A program made the translations under genes and the position numbers. Positions 19,401-26,623 of a stretch of 64,000 nucleotides of DNA are shown piece after piece. Position 1 is the stretch's first letter. Each line of letters starts with the position of its first letter. Under the pieces are notes generated by a model. That model saw only the letters and a list, made by a program, of their open reading frames with translations. It ran no database searches and was not told the DNA's origin. Origin of the DNA: a bacterium (GTDB taxonomy: Bacteria; SAR324; XYD2-FULL-50-16); contig JAHJTV010000043.1 in the NCBI GenBank assembly GCA_018829445.1, forward strand, positions 62,001-126,000, in the 5' to 3' direction.

Positions 19401-20105
19401 AAAAATCTGCATTCTGGCATTCTGATCAACGGTAACCTGGGCAATGATCGGAATATCGACATTCTTCTCCTTAAGAGCCGATTTTGCCCCCAGAATGGCA
19501 GCTTTTAGTTCCAGAATATCCTGCTGAGTTTCAAACAATAAAGCATCCACACCCCCATCAACCAGCCCCAGAACCTGGTGATAAAAATTCTCTCTGATCT
19601 GATCAAAGGTGCCTTTTTTCAGGTTAGCCCGGGTGCTGGATAAAACCCAGTTTGAAGGTCCAATGGAACCAAGCACCAGCAGGGACCGTTGATCATAGGA
19701 GGAGTCTCTTCGATAATCTTCCCTGGCGGTGCAAGCAATTTCAGCCGCCTGTTTGTTCAGAAGGTAGGAGATTTCCGTAATGGATAGATCTGAAAGAACT
19801 TTACCCCCCGAAAAAGAGGGAAACTCGGAAATATCAATTCTTGAAAAATCATGCTCCTCCAATCTTAATGGCGACGAACACAGGGTATTGGTTTCGACTG
19901 CGGAAGCCCCGGATTTAAAATACTCAAGGTGAATATTGCGAATAGCATCGGGTCTGGATAAAACCAGAATATCCGACAACATCTGAAAATCCGCTCCGCC
20001 ATAAATTTTGGCATTAAAACCAAGGTTTTGTGTCATGGTGCCCATGGCCCCATCGATTAATAACACTTGTTCTTTAAGTAATGTGTCAAACTCTTGCGGT
20101 GTCAT
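16488..20105 (-). CDS. metH: Cobalamin-dependent methionine synthase
   Basis: MetH transfers the methyl group of 5-methyl-THF to homocysteine through cobalamin. At about 1205 residues it has all modules in order: homocysteine-binding with the zinc-site GGCCGTTPEHI near residue 330, the pterin-binding domain, the B12 cap and B12-binding domain with VYQDVHSIGKDL (the DxHxxG histidine), and the C-terminal activation domain with YSPGYP. The ATG at 20105 is chosen; an in-frame TTG at 20120 would add five residues. Neither has a strong Shine-Dalgarno. No cobalamin or SAM riboswitch was recognised upstream. Confidence 0.96.
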   Translation of the reverse strand: MTPQEFDTLLKEQVLLIDGAMGTMTQNLGFNAKIYGGADFQMLSDILVLSRPDAIRNIHLEYFKSGASAVETNTLCSSPLRLEEHDFSRIDISEFPSFSGGKVLSDLSITEISYLLNKQAAEIACTAREDYRRDSSYDQRSLLVLGSIGPSNWVLSSTRANLKKGTFDQIRENFYHQVLGLVDGGVDALLFETQQDILELKAAILGAKSALKEKNVDIPIIAQVTVDQNARMQIFNTDILAAYTTLRHIGIHAFGINCGLGPDQMLPAVKKLSQYSEIPISVVPNAGLPESIGGKTVFNMTPGKMPEFMKLFVEEYGVNIIGGCCGTTPEHIRKIREAIGFRKPKERKVEKSFYISGPQQAVKLDSSSAIIRIGERLNVRGSKKVREAVEEVYPINHDALEEVVSEQTRDLGIEIIDVCMDSNTVDTRQTMVEVIKSQTMDFSGAMSIDSFDVKVLEEAIKVYPGRPIVNSISLEEYSPGVNKLDAVLEVTKEHAPVYIALTTDMKGPAITAEKKVELAGKIVEKAAVHQVTPDQIFIDINAFPIGSESEDTVNFALESLNAIPQIKKIHPDLKIVIGVGNLTNGLAKKPYMRKVLTSIFLDEGKKKGLDAAIVNPNHFVPVDSLPKSDYDLGLKIILERDLDAFAELEEIAIHKKGVTVKKKISYDDLDLITAVCTKIKDGYKERSQGSVVFGKHEFPYEDKIVVQAAKIIEEMEPLELINNHLMPSMEELGAEFASGTVSLPHLLKSADVMKQVMGFLELYLKQVSGVDPNDASGSKGTIVLGTVYQDVHSIGKDLTKTLMENYGFRVIDLGVQVPVRDFIETAKKHNAMAIGMSALLVQTSNHMITVSALLEEEGMQEVSLLIGGAPVNERHASFVALAGRDDEETMRENVFYCRSGMDGVNILNQLLDSEQNKQLLLRNKPGLIKAYRSGLRLDKERGNLLATLPKRKVGFDKPNSYDGKLGQIEKIERTIVDFKDNLNLLLLFTLNWKYGGKKSWEKKGISYEYLVEKAEEWVQRSGENQWVQPQAVFSVLPCRGGEDSVTIKDPISGKPIATLTFNDVIGQGKKDIFNVARFFNPDKDDIIGLQVSTGGPNVTEAINRLKENDREGALLLQGLSDRVAEDMAEYTNQIVNTMVYNNPEASSTRYSPGYPAMTEIANNKTIADLLDATNQLGIKLTDGFEFSPTGTTAAIICFHQDADYH

Positions 20106-20307
20106 TATCTTGCTGTCCAATTGCTTAGGGTTTCATTAATCTGAAAAAGAGGAACCGATTATCGGTGACTCAGCCAAATAAAATCTACTGGATGATTTTT
20201 ATAAACACGTAAACTTAAAAATAACATGGCAACTTTTAATCTGGATAGTAATTTTTCGGAAGAGAAATCATCCATTACCTGCAGCTTCGTTACCTGTTGA
20301 AACCTTT

Positions 20308-20934
20308 TTAAGTCTGGGTGTCTGAAGTGGTTTTTGCAATAAATCCGGTGATCTTCTCTTTAAGCTCGTCATAATTCATGGTGACGGGAATGGCCGGAAA
20401 CTGTTCGGCAATTTCAAGAGGCGGGCAATAAAAAATCCCACAATCAGCCTCTTCAAGCATGCTGATATCATTAAATGAATCACCTGCAGCAATTGTTTTA
20501 AAATTGAGTTGCTTCAGCGCTTGAACCGCTTTTTTCTTGGCGTCTTCAATGCGTAAATGATAGGAGGTTATAATATTGTTTTCATTGACACCCAGTGAGT
20601 GACAGAATATGGTCGGCATTTTTAACATTTTCATGATAGGTTCTGCGAATTCCCCAAAGGTATCCGACAGGATAATCACTTGTCCCACACCTCTTAACCA
20701 GTCCAGAAATTCAACGGCACCATCAAACGGTTTCATGGTGGCAATGGTATCCTGAATAGTTTTTAGCGTCAGGTTTTTTTCTTCAATGATTTTAAGTCGA
20801 TATTGCATCAGCTGGTTGTAGTCCGATATATCACGAGTAGTAAACCTTAACTCCTCTATACCGGTTTTTTCTGCGACATTTATCCATACTTCGGGAAACA
20901 GGACACCTTCCAGATCAAGGCATGTGACAATCAT
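20308..20934 (-). CDS. thrH: ThrH-type phosphoserine phosphatase / homoserine phosphotransferase
   Basis: A 208-residue HAD enzyme. The N-terminus CLDLEGVLFPEVWINVAEKT is characteristic of ThrH, with nucleophile Asp7 and Glu9 (DLE instead of DxD). Other HAD motifs are ILSDTF and AAGDSFNDISML. In Pseudomonas ThrH transfers phosphate from phosphoserine to homoserine, linking serine and threonine synthesis. The Shine-Dalgarno AAGGAGG lies just before the ATG. It is upstream of metH on the same strand, separated by about 200 bases, so both may belong to amino-acid supply. Confidence 0.92.
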   Translation of the reverse strand: MIVTCLDLEGVLFPEVWINVAEKTGIEELRFTTRDISDYNQLMQYRLKIIEEKNLTLKTIQDTIATMKPFDGAVEFLDWLRGVGQVIILSDTFGEFAEPIMKMLKMPTIFCHSLGVNENNIITSYHLRIEDAKKKAVQALKQLNFKTIAAGDSFNDISMLEEADCGIFYCPPLEIAEQFPAIPVTMNYDELKEKITGFIAKTTSDTQT

Positions 20935-21125
20935 TAAAACCTCCTTAACATGTAGAATTTTCTATTGTTTTTTCAAGTAGCGTTTACTCACATGGTCAGC
21001 GTGATATTACGGGGGATAAAACTGTGGTTGTTCGCAGAACGATTAGCTGCGTCAAAATGCAATCATATTTTTTTGGGCTTATAACCCCGGTTGGATATCG
21101 TTAAACCTAGCCCAGATAAACTGGA

Positions 21126-21186
21126 TTAGTACCTTATAAGTTATTTTCTGCAAAAAAAACGCTGAATATAACTTATAAGGTACTAA
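21126..21186. repeat. Long near-perfect hairpin
   Basis: Arms of 19 bases are perfectly complementary: positions 21126-21144 with 21168-21186, the core being GTACCTTATAAGTTA. Pairing continues inward with two mismatches (TTC/GAA, GC/GC) to a loop of AAAAAAAAC. It lies about 190 bases upstream of thrH. It could be a miniature inverted-repeat element or a transcript-stabilising stem; no transposase is near. Confidence 0.75.
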
Positions 21187-21277
21187 ATTGAGATTGAACC
21201 ATAAAACTATCTTAATTCCCTCGGTTAAACAACCCATATGTTCCAAGATACCCCTGGTTGAACAAACCCAACAATAA

Positions 21278-21304
21278 AAAACCGACCTCAGAGAGGCCGG
21301 TTTT
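21278..21304 (-). terminator. Intrinsic terminator, best on the minus strand
   Basis: AAAACCG/CGGTTTT plus CCTC/GAGG pair with one A-C mismatch around a 3-base loop. On the minus strand the stem is followed by TTTTTTATTG, a good U-tract; on the plus strand the tail is a weaker TTTTGATT. No annotated gene reads into it from the right on the minus strand, so either an unrecognised transcript ends here or it insulates thrH. Confidence 0.7.
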
Positions 21305-21338
21305 GATTACCCCTATATAAGGGGATAGACTTTTAAAC

Positions 21339-21497
21339 CGTGAACGTGATCGTGATCGTATTCGTGCACGATTATTTTTTACAGAACTCAAAACTTTCAT
21401 TGAACCGTGCTATGTTCCAAAGTCAAATATCCTGTGTTTAAAATGAGTTTTTGTTTTTCCGAGTACGTTTACGTTTACGAGCACGTCCACAAGCACG
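21339..21497. repeat. Inverted pair of degenerate hexamer arrays
   Basis: The first array (21339-21374) has six units of period 6: CGTGAA, CGTGAT, CGTGAT, CGTATT, CGTGCA, CGATTA. The second (21462-21497), read on the minus strand, has CGTGCT, TGTGGA, CGTGCT, CGTAAA, CGTAAA, CGTACT. They point toward each other with an 84-base spacer and could form a long imperfect stem. Translations give Arg-rich strings that should not be taken as a protein. Confidence 0.7.
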
Positions 21498-21672
21498 GTT
21501 AACAGATAATGGCAAAACCTTTGAACTTAACATGGCTCAGAGGACCAGGTTTTTTGGGTTTTTAGCCACCCCCAGACAAAGTAACGCTGAAGGCGTTCCA
21601 TTAGATCAATACAAACCATTCAGATTCGTCCCAAGAGCCAAACCAGTCAATGTTTTGTAACGTTGAACAAAT

Positions 21673-21736
21673 TAGCCCTGCTTTAGCACGACTCTGACCT
21701 TGCGAATTAGCATACTGGTGTGATAAAGCAGGGCTA
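21673..21736. repeat. 13-bp inverted repeat upstream of the hydrolase gene
   Basis: TAGCCCTGCTTTA (21673-21685) and TAAAGCAGGGCTA (21724-21736) are perfect inverted copies with a 38-base spacer, 57 bases before the hydrolase start. The right arm and its flank (21721-21741) match 12811-12831 at 19 of 21 positions, so this is part of a dispersed element. Confidence 0.65.
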
Positions 21737-21792
21737 TCAAACTGAAGATGCTTTAATATTACATTCAATGCAAACCAAAAACAGGAGCGAAT

Positions 21793-22578
21793 ATGAAACT
21801 GGAACTGATAGAAAAAAAACCGGACTCTATAGCCCATAAAACTCCGATACTGTTTGTTCATGGAATGTGGCATGGAGCCTGGTGCTGGGATGAATTTTTC
21901 CTGCCCTATCTGGTTTCCCGAGGATTTCATGTATTTGCTTTAAGTTTGCGGGGGCATGGGAAAAGTGAGGGTCGTGAAAAACTGCGATGGAATTCAATCA
22001 ATAACTATGTGGAAGATGTTCACCAGGTTGTGGAGCAGATCAGGGATTCTCCTGTTCTGGTAGGGCATTCCATGGGCGGATTCATAGTCCAGAAGTACTT
22101 GGAGCAATACTCAGTTCCATCGGCGGTTTTATTAGCACCTGCACCTGCCAAAGGCGTCCTGGCTGCCACAATGAGGGTTCTGTCCAAACATCCCCTGGCT
22201 TTTTTAAAAGCTAATCTCACCTTGAGTATGTACCCGATTATTTCGACCACCGCTCTCTGCAAAGAGTTCTTTTTCTCCAGTGAGATGCCTGACCGGGATA
22301 TTGCGCGGTATCATTCACAGATGCAGGATGAGGCATACAGGGCTTATCTTGATATGATGATTCTTAACCTGCCCAAAGTCTCCCGAATCAAGACACGAAT
22401 GCTGGTTCTGGGTGGAGAGGCGGATAATATCATCTCCCCGACAGAAATGAAATCAACGGCTGAATCCTATGGTGCGGAACTGGAAATGTTTAAAGGAATG
22501 GCCCACGATATGATGTTGGAAAAAGAGTGGCAGAAGGTTGCAGATCGTATCATAAACTGGATGAACAACCATAATTAG
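21793..22578 (+). CDS. Alpha/beta hydrolase
   Basis: A 261-residue soluble alpha/beta hydrolase. The oxyanion-hole region is FVHGMWHGAWCW, the nucleophile is Ser93 in GHSMGG, the acid is probably Asp in GGEADNIISP and the base His is in GMAHDMM. It resembles lysophospholipase/monoacylglycerol-lipase-like proteins, but the substrate is not evident. The ATG at 21793 has AGGAG 6 bases upstream (acaggagcgaat). It stands alone between two structured gene-free stretches. Confidence 0.88.
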   Translation: MKLELIEKKPDSIAHKTPILFVHGMWHGAWCWDEFFLPYLVSRGFHVFALSLRGHGKSEGREKLRWNSINNYVEDVHQVVEQIRDSPVLVGHSMGGFIVQKYLEQYSVPSAVLLAPAPAKGVLAATMRVLSKHPLAFLKANLTLSMYPIISTTALCKEFFFSSEMPDRDIARYHSQMQDEAYRAYLDMMILNLPKVSRIKTRMLVLGGEADNIISPTEMKSTAESYGAELEMFKGMAHDMMLEKEWQKVADRIINWMNNHN

Positions 22579-22668
22579 ACGGAAGTCAAAATCCGGGAAT
22601 CATGCCTGCTTTTAACGATAGGGCGCTCTTAAATGCCCACCGAACAAACGTGAAAGATGTAAAAACCG

Positions 22669-22745
22669 CTGCATGATTTCTTTAACACAATTTTCCGCAA
22701 AATGGCGACCTCGTTTGGTCGCCCCACTGTTTTGGAATCATGCAG
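22669..22745. repeat. Nested inverted repeats between hydrolase and uvrC
   Basis: The outer arms CTGCATGATT (22669-22678) and AATCATGCAG (22736-22745) enclose an inner 7-bp hairpin, GGCGACC-TCGTTT-GGTCGCC (22704-22723). A further GGAATCATGCCTGC lies at about 22597-22610. The inner hairpin could terminate the hydrolase transcript, although the tail is not T-rich. Confidence 0.6.
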
Positions 22746-22771
22746 TAACACCAAATATCAATTTCGATCTA

Positions 22772-22801
22772 TTGATTTTCTAAAAAATCAGGTCCTATAA
22801 T
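22772..22801 (+). promoter_or_regulatory. Candidate sigma-70 promoter of uvrC
   Basis: TTGATT (22772-22777), 18 bases, then a perfect TATAAT (22796-22801). The predicted start of transcription is about 48 bases before the uvrC ATG. Confidence 0.5.
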
Positions 22802-22855
22802 TTATTATAAGATTTTTAAAAAATCCAAAAAGTATCATTTATTCAATCCATCTCC

Positions 22856-24718
22856 ATGACAATTGAAGAGAAATTAGAAAACCTGCCGGATCAACCCGGA
22901 ATCTATCGCTTTTTTTCCAAATCCGGAAAGATTATCTACATCGGAAAAGCAAAAAACCTGAAGAACAGGATTCGGAGTTATTTTCTTGAGTCCAATCGAT
23001 TGGAGTACAGAATCAGGTTTTTGGTGCCTCAAATCGAGGATGTCGAATGGATAGTTACCCATTCGGAAGCCGAAGCTCTTATTCTGGAAGATCAACTGAT
23101 TAAAACCCATCGTCCCAAATTTAATATCCGACTTAAGGATGATAAGTCTTATCCCTATTTTAAACTATCGGTTAACGAGTTGTATCCCAGACTGACACTG
23201 GTGCGAGAATTAAAGAAGGATGGGGCGCTTTATTTCGGACCCTACGTTGCAGCAGGCAAAGCCAGGGAAACTTCCAGGGTCATCAAGAGATATTTTCCGT
23301 TGAGACAAAGCTCCATGCCTCTTGATGGCAAAAAAACATATCGACCCTGTCTGAACTACCAGATGAAACAGTGTTTGGCTCCCTGCGCGGGGCTGATATC
23401 ACCGGAAGAGTATGGCAAAATTGTTCAGCATGTTATTCAACTCCTTAAAGGAAACTATCAGGAGTTGATTTCCAGCCTGAAAACAGATATGGAGGCAAAA
23501 TCCGTCAATCTTCAGTTTGAGGAGGCCGCTGACATCAGGGATCAGATTCAAGCGGTAACAAGCACACTTCAAAAACAGCAGGTTGTCTCCCAACTTAGAA
23601 TTGATCGTGATATTTTTGCCATTGTGCGTTCGGGCGGTTTCGCGGGGGTGCAGGTTCTGTTTGTTCGCAATGGAATGCTGCTTAGCGATGATTTTGTCTT
23701 TATTCAGCAGGCAGAACTCTATGATGATGCCGAAATTCTACGCTCGGTATTGTCCAGGTTTTATGTCTCCGGAGGCAAAGTCATCCCCAGGGAGATCATC
23801 CTGCCGTTTGAATATGACGATGCCACCATGTTGGAGGCTTATTGCAGCAATCGCAGAAACAGCAATGTCAAAGTGCTGTTTCCCAAGAAAGGAGAAAAAA
23901 AAGTCCTATTGGAAATGGCGGAAAAAAACGGAGAGCACAATATCGCAGTGGAGATGAGATCTCTCCAGGCTGACGAATTGGTATTACAGGAGGTGAAACA
24001 CTATTTAAAACTGCAAAACCTGCCCAATCGCGTTGAATGCTTTGACATCTCCAATATTTCCGGAGTGAATATGGTGGCTTCCATGGTGGTCTGGGAAGGC
24101 AATCACTCAAAAAAGGCGGATTATCGCAAATTCAGGATAAAAACGGTGGAGGGAATCAATGACTATGCTGCAATGGAGGAGGTGCTGCAAAGACATTATA
24201 AAAGAGTACAGGAAAACAACCTACCACTGCCGGACCTTATACTGGTTGATGGCGGAAAAGGTCAACTGGCCATCGCCGAGAGAATCTTAACCGAACAGGG
24301 AGTCGACTTGACATTGGTTGATCTGATCGGATTAGCCAAAGGCAGATCGGAAAAAAAAGTGGGAATGGAAAAAGAGGAAGAAGACTATGAATATGTTGTC
24401 AAACCCCGTCTTAAAAATATTATCAGGCTAAAAAAGAACTCCTCAACACTCTTTTTTCTGCAGAGAATCCGAGATGAAGCCCATCGGTTTGCCATCAGCT
24501 ACTATCGAAAACTTCACGGTAAAAAGACGATCGAATCCGAACTGGAGCTGATACCCGGAATCGGCCCTAAAAAAAGGAAAATTTTGCTCCAAAAATTCAA
24601 TAGTTTAAAAAATATCCGGAACGCAAAACTCAATATCCTTGAATCAATCACAGGGATTTCCGGAAAAGATGCCGCTGTAATCCACCAGTTTTTTAATTCC
24701 GAAAAACCACAATCTTGA
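22856..24718 (+). CDS. uvrC: UvrABC excinuclease subunit C
   Basis: UvrC makes both incisions in nucleotide excision repair. The 620-residue protein has the full set: a GIY-YIG domain (GIYRFF, IIYIGKAKNLKNR, residues 12-90), the Cys-rich CLNYQMKQCLAPC linker, the UVR domain (residues about 200-240), the RNase H-like 5' nuclease (CFDISN, LILVDGGKGQL) and C-terminal helix-hairpin-helix motifs (IPGIGPKKRK). The ATG at 22856 is the natural start (MTIEEKLENLPDQPGIYRF). Confidence 0.97.
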   Translation: MTIEEKLENLPDQPGIYRFFSKSGKIIYIGKAKNLKNRIRSYFLESNRLEYRIRFLVPQIEDVEWIVTHSEAEALILEDQLIKTHRPKFNIRLKDDKSYPYFKLSVNELYPRLTLVRELKKDGALYFGPYVAAGKARETSRVIKRYFPLRQSSMPLDGKKTYRPCLNYQMKQCLAPCAGLISPEEYGKIVQHVIQLLKGNYQELISSLKTDMEAKSVNLQFEEAADIRDQIQAVTSTLQKQQVVSQLRIDRDIFAIVRSGGFAGVQVLFVRNGMLLSDDFVFIQQAELYDDAEILRSVLSRFYVSGGKVIPREIILPFEYDDATMLEAYCSNRRNSNVKVLFPKKGEKKVLLEMAEKNGEHNIAVEMRSLQADELVLQEVKHYLKLQNLPNRVECFDISNISGVNMVASMVVWEGNHSKKADYRKFRIKTVEGINDYAAMEEVLQRHYKRVQENNLPLPDLILVDGGKGQLAIAERILTEQGVDLTLVDLIGLAKGRSEKKVGMEKEEEDYEYVVKPRLKNIIRLKKNSSTLFFLQRIRDEAHRFAISYYRKLHGKKTIESELELIPGIGPKKRKILLQKFNSLKNIRNAKLNILESITGISGKDAAVIHQFFNSEKPQS

Positions 24719-25114
24719 GATTAAAAAACATAATCTGTAAAAAATCAGTTAATTAAAACGAAAAGTAGCGCAAATTACCCTTATTTCCGGCTCACCCCCG
24801 ATCATAATGAGTTGGATTCTAACCCTGTTGAACATAAAGGTAATTGACATTTAGCCTGATGTTTATTTAGATTGTTCTTTGCAAGAGCCTACATCTTTCG
24901 ACTCATCAAGTGTGATCGAATGAGTTATATCAAAATTGGAGAACAGAAGAGCGTCAAACAGGAAACATAAGGAGTATTAAGTTAATCAAAAACAAACAGT
25001 TAAATATACTGTCAGACTTGCCAAATGAAACACTGATTCTTCCAATAGTCCATTTTGAGACGTATCACAGCTTATACTCAAACTGGTCAGCCAACAAAAA
25101 CAGGAGACTAGAGT
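24719..25114. other. Gene-free stretch before the first chemoreceptor
   Basis: 396 bases without a gene. TTGACA at 24844-24849 is followed after 17 bases only by a poor TTAGAT. A TATACT at 25005-25010 has a weak TTAATC 17 bases upstream. Either could serve the chemoreceptor operon. No repeat or hairpin of note. Confidence 0.4.
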
Positions 25115-26554
25115 ATGAATTTCCAAAGGTTTTTCCTTAATTTGATTGAATGGTTTATCCCGGATCATGCAAAGAAGGATATTGATAAACGGATTAAGGC
25201 GCAACTGACCACTACCATGTTAATAATCGTTATTCCGTTCCATATCGGTCCGATTATTAAGTTCCTGGCTTTAAATTCCCCGGCTGTGTATGTAAATTTC
25301 GCTCATATTATCGTCTGTATTATTCTGTTGATCTTAATGAAATTGACCGGGAGGACCTCCCTGTTGGCATCGCTTTTGATAATCACACTTTTTCTGCAGG
25401 AAGCCACCTCGGTCTATTTTACCGGCGGACTAACATCTAATGTTATGGGATTGATTCTGGTAATCCCAATGGGAGGTATTATATTAATCGGGTATCGCTC
25501 AGGGATTTTTTTCCTGTTGCTGCTGATAGGGTTTATCTGGATGCAGAATTATCTGATCCAGATAGGGCATGTTTTTCCAGCCTATAACGTTACTACCAGC
25601 GCACTTTTTAAGGAAAAATACTACTACGCGATTGCGGTATTAATCGCATATTCTTTGATCGCAATGGTATTTCAGGTGATCAAAAACAATTCCGTCCGAT
25701 CCCAAAGGGAGGTTCAAGAGAGATCCCAGTTATTGGCCTCGGATATCCAGGGAATAATCAATGAGATCGGGATTAATTCTTCAGCTTTGGCTTCATCTTC
25801 CGAAGAGTTATCCAAAACATCGGTTGAAATGCAGAAAAATGCGGAGCAGATATCAACCAGCGAGTCCCAATCCGCTGCTTCCACCAATCAAAGTGCCGGC
25901 ACTATTCAAGAGTTATCCGCTTCACTGAGAGAAATATCGAAGAGAATGAACGAACTCCGCAGAACAGCGAATACGGCCACCGATGAAGGAGAATATGGTT
26001 CTGAAATTATTGCAGAATCAAATAAAATGATGACTCAGATTGAAACCAGCAGTCAGCAAATCGAAAAGATTACCCTGATTATTACGGATATTGCGGAACA
26101 GACCAACCTGTTGTCTCTTAATGCAGCGATCGAAGCCGATAAGGCAGGAGATTACGGAAAGGGTTTTGCGGTTGTGGCGGAAGAGGTGGGTGAATTGGCT
26201 GAAAGGAGTAATGACGCCGCCCAGAAAATCAGTGATCTTATCAAAACGAATGATATCAATGTCCAGGAAGGAAAAGAGGTTATCAGCAAAACAGGGCTTA
26301 TGCTGGAGGAAATCATCGGCCATATTCGAACCATCGCCAATCAGGTGAATGAGCTGGTTATCGCCATCTCTGAGCAAGACATTGGAACTCGGGAAGTTGC
26401 AAAGGGAGCGGAGGAGATTTCGTCCAAGAATGACAGGAACCTGGAACTGATTACCCAACTGGTCGGACTGATCAATGAAAGTAATAAATCCATATCCAAC
26501 ATCAGTCAGATTGCAGATCAGTTGGATAGCCATGTGACACTCTACAGAGCATAA
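25115..26554 (+). CDS. Methyl-accepting chemotaxis protein with six-helix membrane sensor
   Basis: A 479-residue receptor. Residues 30-195 hold about six hydrophobic segments with very short loops, so the sensor is in the membrane rather than a periplasmic domain. No HAMP is clear. Residues about 210-470 are the coiled-coil MCP signalling domain with the hairpin tip EQTNLLSLNAAIEADKAG and GKGFAVVAEEV. The tip residues that contact CheA and CheW are conserved. AGGAG precedes the ATG. The next gene is a paralogue 69 bases downstream. It probably feeds the CheA/CheW pathway, whose other genes are not adjacent. The ligand is unknown. Confidence 0.9.
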   Translation: MNFQRFFLNLIEWFIPDHAKKDIDKRIKAQLTTTMLIIVIPFHIGPIIKFLALNSPAVYVNFAHIIVCIILLILMKLTGRTSLLASLLIITLFLQEATSVYFTGGLTSNVMGLILVIPMGGIILIGYRSGIFFLLLLIGFIWMQNYLIQIGHVFPAYNVTTSALFKEKYYYAIAVLIAYSLIAMVFQVIKNNSVRSQREVQERSQLLASDIQGIINEIGINSSALASSSEELSKTSVEMQKNAEQISTSESQSAASTNQSAGTIQELSASLREISKRMNELRRTANTATDEGEYGSEIIAESNKMMTQIETSSQQIEKITLIITDIAEQTNLLSLNAAIEADKAGDYGKGFAVVAEEVGELAERSNDAAQKISDLIKTNDINVQEGKEVISKTGLMLEEIIGHIRTIANQVNELVIAISEQDIGTREVAKGAEEISSKNDRNLELITQLVGLINESNKSISNISQIADQLDSHVTLYRA

Positions 26555-26623
26555 GACTACCTTCGGCAATTTGTATCACAACGGTTAATTGAATATTAAT
26601 GTTTTAGACAGTGGAGAGAGTCT

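Larger units (their letters stand above)
20935..21792. other. Structured gene-free stretch between thrH and the hydrolase
   Basis: The 858 bases carry no gene I can support; the small frames within it are translations of repeats. It contains a long hairpin (21126-21186), an orphan intrinsic terminator (21278-21304), a CCCCT-ATATA-AGGGG hairpin (21310-21324), two inverted hexamer arrays (21339-21497), a GTAACGCTGAAGGCGTT motif (21581-21597) and a 13-bp inverted repeat (21673-21736). Flanking genes diverge, so their promoters should be here as well. Confidence 0.7.

Noticed and set aside
20106-20307. Possible cobalamin or SAM riboswitch upstream of metH
   Set aside because: No B12-box or SAM-I/SAM-II core could be recognised on the minus strand.
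21212-21660. Arg-rich small frames on both strands
   Set aside because: They are translations of the CGTNNN hexamer arrays and not conserved protein sequence.
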